The translations under genes and the position numbers were made by a program. The notes beneath the pieces were generated by a model that was not told the origin of the DNA, searched no databases, and saw only the letters and a list, made by a program, of their open reading frames with translations. A stretch of 17,052 bases of DNA. It comes from Patescibacteria group bacterium. Its GTDB lineage: Bacteria > Patescibacteriota > Gracilibacteria > UM-FILTER-43-11. Position 1 is the first letter of the stretch, and each line of letters starts with the position of its first letter. The stretch is taken from positions 1-17,052 of the forward strand of contig JAJDCF010000009.1 of assembly GCA_029260955.1 (NCBI GenBank), read 5' to 3'. This document shows positions 13,268 through 17,052 of the stretch, in pieces.

Positions 13268-14174
13268 TCATTTCATTCTTTCGTTTCCATTCTTCTACAA
13301 GCCAAGCTCTAAGATGAGCTTCCTGTTCTTTTGGATCACGACTTAAGCCAAGCAAAGCCTTCAAACTAACTTCCTCGCCATGAATGTGCATCGTAGAACC
13401 ATAAAGTTCAGACTTATTTTCATCCACACTCGCACCCACGGTAGTATTAATAATACGCATATCAAAACCCTCAGTAGCACTCAAAATTTCCAGTAGCCCA
13501 CCACTCTTAGGAAAACAGCTGTATGGCATAGTTTCGGGAAGATCCTGAAAAATCCGATCTTTCTTAGCCATTTTTTTATGAGACCTTTCAATTCCCTTTG
13601 CAGTCGGACGATGCTCATCAGGAAAGATACAAACAGCATTTTGGGGTCTTAGGATTTTTTTGCAACACTTTCTAAGCAAACTTACAGCAGATTCTTTGTT
13701 GCTACGGTCCACTGGGATCACCAATTCGCCCAATTTACCAGGCCAACCAAAAATAAATGGCAATGTTCTCGGGTCATACATGACCTCCTTTTTTGCAACC
13801 GCCTTAAGCTTTGGAGTGAAGTTTTGTGCAACAGCATTGACCCAGGGCCACAAGAGAAGGTCACTGGGGTGATTGGCAATAACAATGCCTCGCTCATTCT
13901 TCTCTAACTTAGGAATTTCACCATGTACTTCAGTATCTAGGTTCATAAAATATTCAACAAGATCAGAAACTTCAGTGGCTATTTCAGCCGGGCGGTTACT
14001 AAAATCAGGCTTTTCGCCACCAAGCAAACCGCACAGCTTATCGCGATAAATCTTAGCAGTTTCACTCGTAAATGTGCCTACGGCAGCCATATACATTAGA
14101 ACCTTACTAGGCCCAAGTTCTATAGGGTATTCATGCTGGTTCAATGGTTCAGTTTCGACAAGAGGTTTTGACAT
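13239..14174 (-). CDS. PlsC-like glycerolipid acyltransferase, variant motif
   Basis: This 311-residue protein has the block order of lysophosphatidate acyltransferases. It shows IANHPSD (99-105), AVAKKEVMYDPRTLPFIFGW (125-144), GELVIPVDRSN (149-159, the GxxxIxR block) and IFPDEHRP (183-190, in place of FPEGTRS). It has no clear membrane helix, only a mildly hydrophobic stretch near 25-35. The catalytic HX4D is not intact: His102 is followed by Asp at +3 (D105), and Leu is at +5. It may therefore be a divergent or altered acyltransferase. Its start overlaps the end of the upstream surface-nuclease gene by 34 bp, suggesting co-transcription, and its 3' end overlaps the convergent orphan by 29 bp. 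The stop is TAG. There is no Shine-Dalgarno sequence before the ATG at 14174. Confidence 0.62.
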   Translation of the reverse strand: MSKPLVETEPLNQHEYPIELGPSKVLMYMAAVGTFTSETAKIYRDKLCGLLGGEKPDFSNRPAEIATEVSDLVEYFMNLDTEVHGEIPKLEKNERGIVIANHPSDLLLWPWVNAVAQNFTPKLKAVAKKEVMYDPRTLPFIFGWPGKLGELVIPVDRSNKESAVSLLRKCCKKILRPQNAVCIFPDEHRPTAKGIERSHKKMAKKDRIFQDLPETMPYSCFPKSGGLLEILSATEGFDMRIINTTVGASVDENKSELYGSTMHIHGEEVSLKALLGLSRDPKEQEAHLRAWLVEEWKRKNEMIRKWQTEAA

Positions 14175-17052
14175 ACTTTATAAATGAAAGGAGAAAATAG
14201 TAGCAGAGGTATGCCGAAAAGTAAAATGATCCAAGTATGTTGGCCATCATCCGATTCTGGTGATAGCTTTAATTCTTCGTGAACAAGTTCGATAGATAAA
14301 AGATTAGAGAAGGTTTCTGACTCATAAACTTGAATCTTCACAGGATTGGCAAAGTCAATAAGCTCCCTTGTGGCAACAACATTTACAGGAGAACTGGCAT
14401 AAGAAATCTGAACACTTTTATTACCATCAAGTTCCATAATAACCACCTCAGATACCTCATCAACATCCGCAATTCTGCCAACATAACTATTCGTGGCTAA
14501 TTCGGATGAATAAGAAGAAAAATCGCGCTTAAAACTATGACGCATTGTTTTCTTGGACTTCTTTTTAGCCTTTTTCTTTTTCGGCTTTGGCCGCCAATCG
14601 CCCCCAGCATGAGTGAAAATTTCATTCTTATGGGTCTTTTCGTAACAAATACTATCAGCCACAAAACCACTTGGAGCAATCAGATTTACGCAGTCATTAC
14701 TGTTATTCAGGGCCAACTTCGTCTCAGCCCGCCTAAAAGTCCGAACACCACCAGGTGCAATTGCCCCACCACGAATCGAGAATGGCTTGGAGCCCTTTTC
14801 AATCACGTCATCTAACACCCAACCGTGCAAACACACACTTTCGGCACCAGTGTTGATCAATTTAATATACTCAACCGTCTCACCTTTCTTATTATTTGGA
14901 AAAAATGAATCAATCTTCAAAAAATCAGAAGGGCAATCCGGCAAAGGTTCATCCACCACCTCTTCATCTAAAAGTTCCTCATCAAGTAATTCTTCTTCAA
15001 GAAGTAGTAATTCATCCTCTTCCAATAATTCCTCATCCTCTTCCAACAAAAGTTCCTCTTCGATGATTTCCTCAATAAGCTTTCTAACTTTTAGATTCTG
15101 CCACAGGCCAAACCCATTCTCACGCGCCTCATCTTCCAAAATCACAAATTCATCAAAATACTTAAACGGAAATCGAGTATAAGCATACCCATATCCCTCT
15201 CTCAGAATTCTTTCATTGATCATTTCATCACCCAAATAAATGTAAGCCAGTACACGACCATATTTGTCGATCTTGTTCTCATCAAATTCAAGTCTGACAA
15301 ACTGATTCGAAAGTGTATTTGAAAGAAATTCAGAAGCCTGCTTGCCGTAATACTCAATCGGCTTAAAAGGATGAACTGTTTCAGGTGTATCGATTCCGAT
15401 CAACCTGACTGTCAGCTTTTTTCCATCGAATTTAACAATCACAGTATCACCATCAACTACTCTAATGACTTCAGCCTCCAAACCATTTTTGAGTGAATCT
15501 GGATTAAAAAGCCATCGTCCTGAGGCAGAACTTCTCCATTTGATTTCATCAATCAACTTACCAGTTGGATCAAACAAACTCAGGCTCTCATTCGAATTGT
15601 TGAGAGATAATTTAAACTCAGAAGAAAGCATGGTTAAATCACCCTCCCCTTGCAAAATAAGATCAGGTAGACCTTTTTTAGACCCAGTAGCATCAGCCAT
15701 AGTCCAGCCAACTAGGCTGATATCTTCGGCTGTTTTATTGCTAAGAGTCACCTTTTCATTGCCAGAATCCGTACCTGCTGGATTTGGAAGAACACTCTCA
15801 AAAACAACACTGCCTGGCACATACGTCTTAGGTGGTGGCGGAAAATCATTAAAAGAGCCTGGGGTAAAAAGCGGCGTCCATTCATAGGTACCACCAACCT
15901 GCCTAGCAAAACTCCAATCATCCTTCGCTTCCAAATATGAAACTTCCTGACTCACATCTTTATTGGGGTCGAGCAAACGAACGACATCCTCGGAATTTTT
16001 GAAAGAAAGTCCCAGGTCAGGCTCAGAAAAAACAACATAAGAACCTGAATCAAGAAAGGTACCCACAGGAATTCTAAAAGGGCTACTTTTGCCTTCCGCA
16101 TCATCCAAGTACCAACCAGAAAGATCCACACCAAAGGAATTTCCATTGTAGAGCTCGACCCACTCATTCTCACTATCCTTGCCATCCGGAGCGGGCATTA
16201 CCTCATTAATCAAAGAGTAAGTTGGATAGGACATAACGGTGGTTCCACCGCCACCTGAACTGCGTGGAGTTGCCGTAAAAGCAAGCTCAGCCTCGCCAAA
16301 ATCTCCATACTCGTCAGTTACAACGAGGCGAAGTAACTTCTCACCAGGAGTTTGATATTCGTAGCTCAGCGGATTTTCACGCTCATCAAAAACACCTTCT
16401 TCAAACTCCCACAAGTAACTCAGTTTATCGTCATCGGGATCGTAGCTACTCGCACCGGTTACATTGAGCTTCATGTAACCTGATTTTTGCATTTCGATAA
16501 CCGCGACGGGTATACCATTCGGTTCAATCACATTAACTGAACCGGGGGTGGGAGTTTTGAAGGTAATCCACTCTTCAGCATTCTCCGGGCTTCGACCCCA
16601 AGATTTACCACTACCCTGAGATTCAAATTCAAATGAATCAATCTGATTGCCATCAGGATCAAAAAGTGTGACCGTTTCTATATCATTATTCAGGGTAATG
16701 CCTGTCTCCGGCCTAAGAAGAACTAAATATGAATCCGACTCCAAAGTGTAATCTATTTCCTCATTGGCAAAAACATACAATCCATCGTTAACCCTCGCAT
16801 CGTCCAATTGCCAACCAGAAAGATCGACTGCCTCAAGTCCTGAATTATAAATCTCAATAAATTCATTCTCCGCATCATCCTCAACGGGATCTGCCAGAAT
16901 TTCATTGATAAATACCAAGGGCAAATCGCCCGGTTCAGGCTCGGGCACTGAATCTGGATCTGGAATAGGTTCAGGTTCAGGCTCAACAATCTCTAAATAT
17001 TCTGAGGCAGTATAAGTAATTTCAGCAACATTGATATCCCCATGAATATCAA
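14141..17052 (-). CDS. Surface protein with lamin-tail, PKD and thermonuclease domains (5' end outside window)
   Basis: The frame stays open to the right edge, so at least 969 residues are present and the start is missing; the GTG at 16948 is internal. Numbering from that GTG: a Pro-Glu/Pro-Asp linker precedes it, then lamin-tail domain 1 (10-140), a PKD domain (147-228, SSYDPDDDKLSYLWEF) and lamin-tail 2 (244-366). Lamin-tail 3 (378-485) is followed by a staphylococcal-nuclease domain (491-616), an acidic Leu/Glu/Asp tract (625-665) and a fourth lamin-tail-like domain (674-787). A Lys-rich tract (788-800), a beta-rich region (820-895) and one membrane helix (about 905-924) with a short basic tail complete it. 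Nuclease residues are all visible: D499/D501, R515, D520, T521, E523 and R565. It is probably an exported, C-terminally anchored nuclease facing outward. The stop is TGA, the only one in the window. Confidence 0.9.
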   Translation of the reverse strand, partial: DIHGDINVAEITYTASEYLEIVEPEPEPIPDPDSVPEPEPGDLPLVFINEILADPVEDDAENEFIEIYNSGLEAVDLSGWQLDDARVNDGLYVFANEEIDYTLESDSYLVLLRPETGITLNNDIETVTLFDPDGNQIDSFEFESQGSGKSWGRSPENAEEWITFKTPTPGSVNVIEPNGIPVAVIEMQKSGYMKLNVTGASSYDPDDDKLSYLWEFEEGVFDERENPLSYEYQTPGEKLLRLVVTDEYGDFGEAELAFTATPRSSGGGGTTVMSYPTYSLINEVMPAPDGKDSENEWVELYNGNSFGVDLSGWYLDDAEGKSSPFRIPVGTFLDSGSYVVFSEPDLGLSFKNSEDVVRLLDPNKDVSQEVSYLEAKDDWSFARQVGGTYEWTPLFTPGSFNDFPPPPKTYVPGSVVFESVLPNPAGTDSGNEKVTLSNKTAEDISLVGWTMADATGSKKGLPDLILQGEGDLTMLSSEFKLSLNNSNESLSLFDPTGKLIDEIKWRSSASGRWLFNPDSLKNGLEAEVIRVVDGDTVIVKFDGKKLTVRLIGIDTPETVHPFKPIEYYGKQASEFLSNTLSNQFVRLEFDENKIDKYGRVLAYIYLGDEMINERILREGYGYAYTRFPFKYFDEFVILEDEARENGFGLWQNLKVRKLIEEIIEEELLLEEDEELLEEDELLLLEEELLDEELLDEEVVDEPLPDCPSDFLKIDSFFPNNKKGETVEYIKLINTGAESVCLHGWVLDDVIEKGSKPFSIRGGAIAPGGVRTFRRAETKLALNNSNDCVNLIAPSGFVADSICYEKTHKNEIFTHAGGDWRPKPKKKKAKKKSKKTMRHSFKRDFSSYSSELATNSYVGRIADVDEVSEVVIMELDGNKSVQISYASSPVNVVATRELIDFANPVKIQVYESETFSNLLSIELVHEELKLSPESDDGQHTWIILLFGIPLLLFSPFIYKVCQNLLSKLNH

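Noticed and set aside
14787..15182. Plus-strand Ser-rich frame opposite the acidic tract
   Set aside because: Poly-Ser is just the antisense of Glu/Leu/Asp codons in the nuclease gene.
538..17052. TGA read as glycine (as in some CPR lineages)
   Set aside because: No conserved gene has an in-frame TGA, and glycines use normal codons. The single terminal TGA is at the end of the nuclease gene, where readthrough would add only about seven residues before TAG.
1..17052. CRISPR array, insertion sequence or prophage genes
   Set aside because: No spaced repeats of CRISPR size, no transposase or integrase motifs, and no phage structural genes were seen. The only short array is the 11-bp one at 133-184, which lacks spacers.

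Overview
This looks like bacterial chromosomal DNA of moderate-to-low GC. The genes are very tightly packed, and the only gene-free stretch longer than 300 bases is at the left end (1-304). Several features fit a streamlined lineage such as the Candidate Phyla Radiation (Patescibacteria): a MurF that lacks the usual N-terminal domain, small orphan membrane proteins, and a large surface protein with lamin-tail and PKD domains. That placement is inference; no rRNA or ribosomal protein marker is present. The genetic code appears standard: the conserved genes are full length with no in-frame TGA. Of 17 stop codons, 14 are TAA, 2 TAG and 1 TGA. None of the 16 visible gene starts has a well-placed Shine-Dalgarno sequence, and several starts lie only about 0-20 bases from a plausible -10 box.

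Layout. 1-304: intergenic DNA with a striking array of TGCACA units at exact 11-bp spacing. 305-535 (+): small ribbon-helix-helix-type protein. 2619-538 (-): a 4-TM membrane protein, ftsE (with no ftsX) and purM. 2742-2666 (-): tRNA-Arg with the unusual anticodon GCG. 2803-3969 (+): MFS-type transporter. 5041-3966 (-): rpiB-rpe, two adjacent non-oxidative pentose-phosphate enzymes. 5378-5127 (-): small orphan. 8351-5463 (-): murA-pheS-J-domain membrane protein. 8397-9407 (+): PrsW-like intramembrane protease. 11615-9408 (-): Ca2+/Na+ antiporter-like protein and murF. 11726-13267 (+): 513-residue orphan with a near-consensus promoter and an internal 138-bp duplication. 17052-13239 (-): a surface-anchored multi-lamin-tail/PKD/staphylococcal-nuclease protein, cut by the window edge, overlapping a PlsC-like acyltransferase gene.

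Most of the window is housekeeping: peptidoglycan precursors (murA, murF), Phe-tRNA charging, pentose phosphates, purines and division. The accessory-looking parts are the right end (orphan, acyltransferase, surface nuclease) and the left end (regulator plus operator-like array). The best candidates for undescribed biology are the surface nuclease with its charged tracts, the orphan at 11726-13267, the 11-bp repeat array, and the window-wide lack of Shine-Dalgarno sites.
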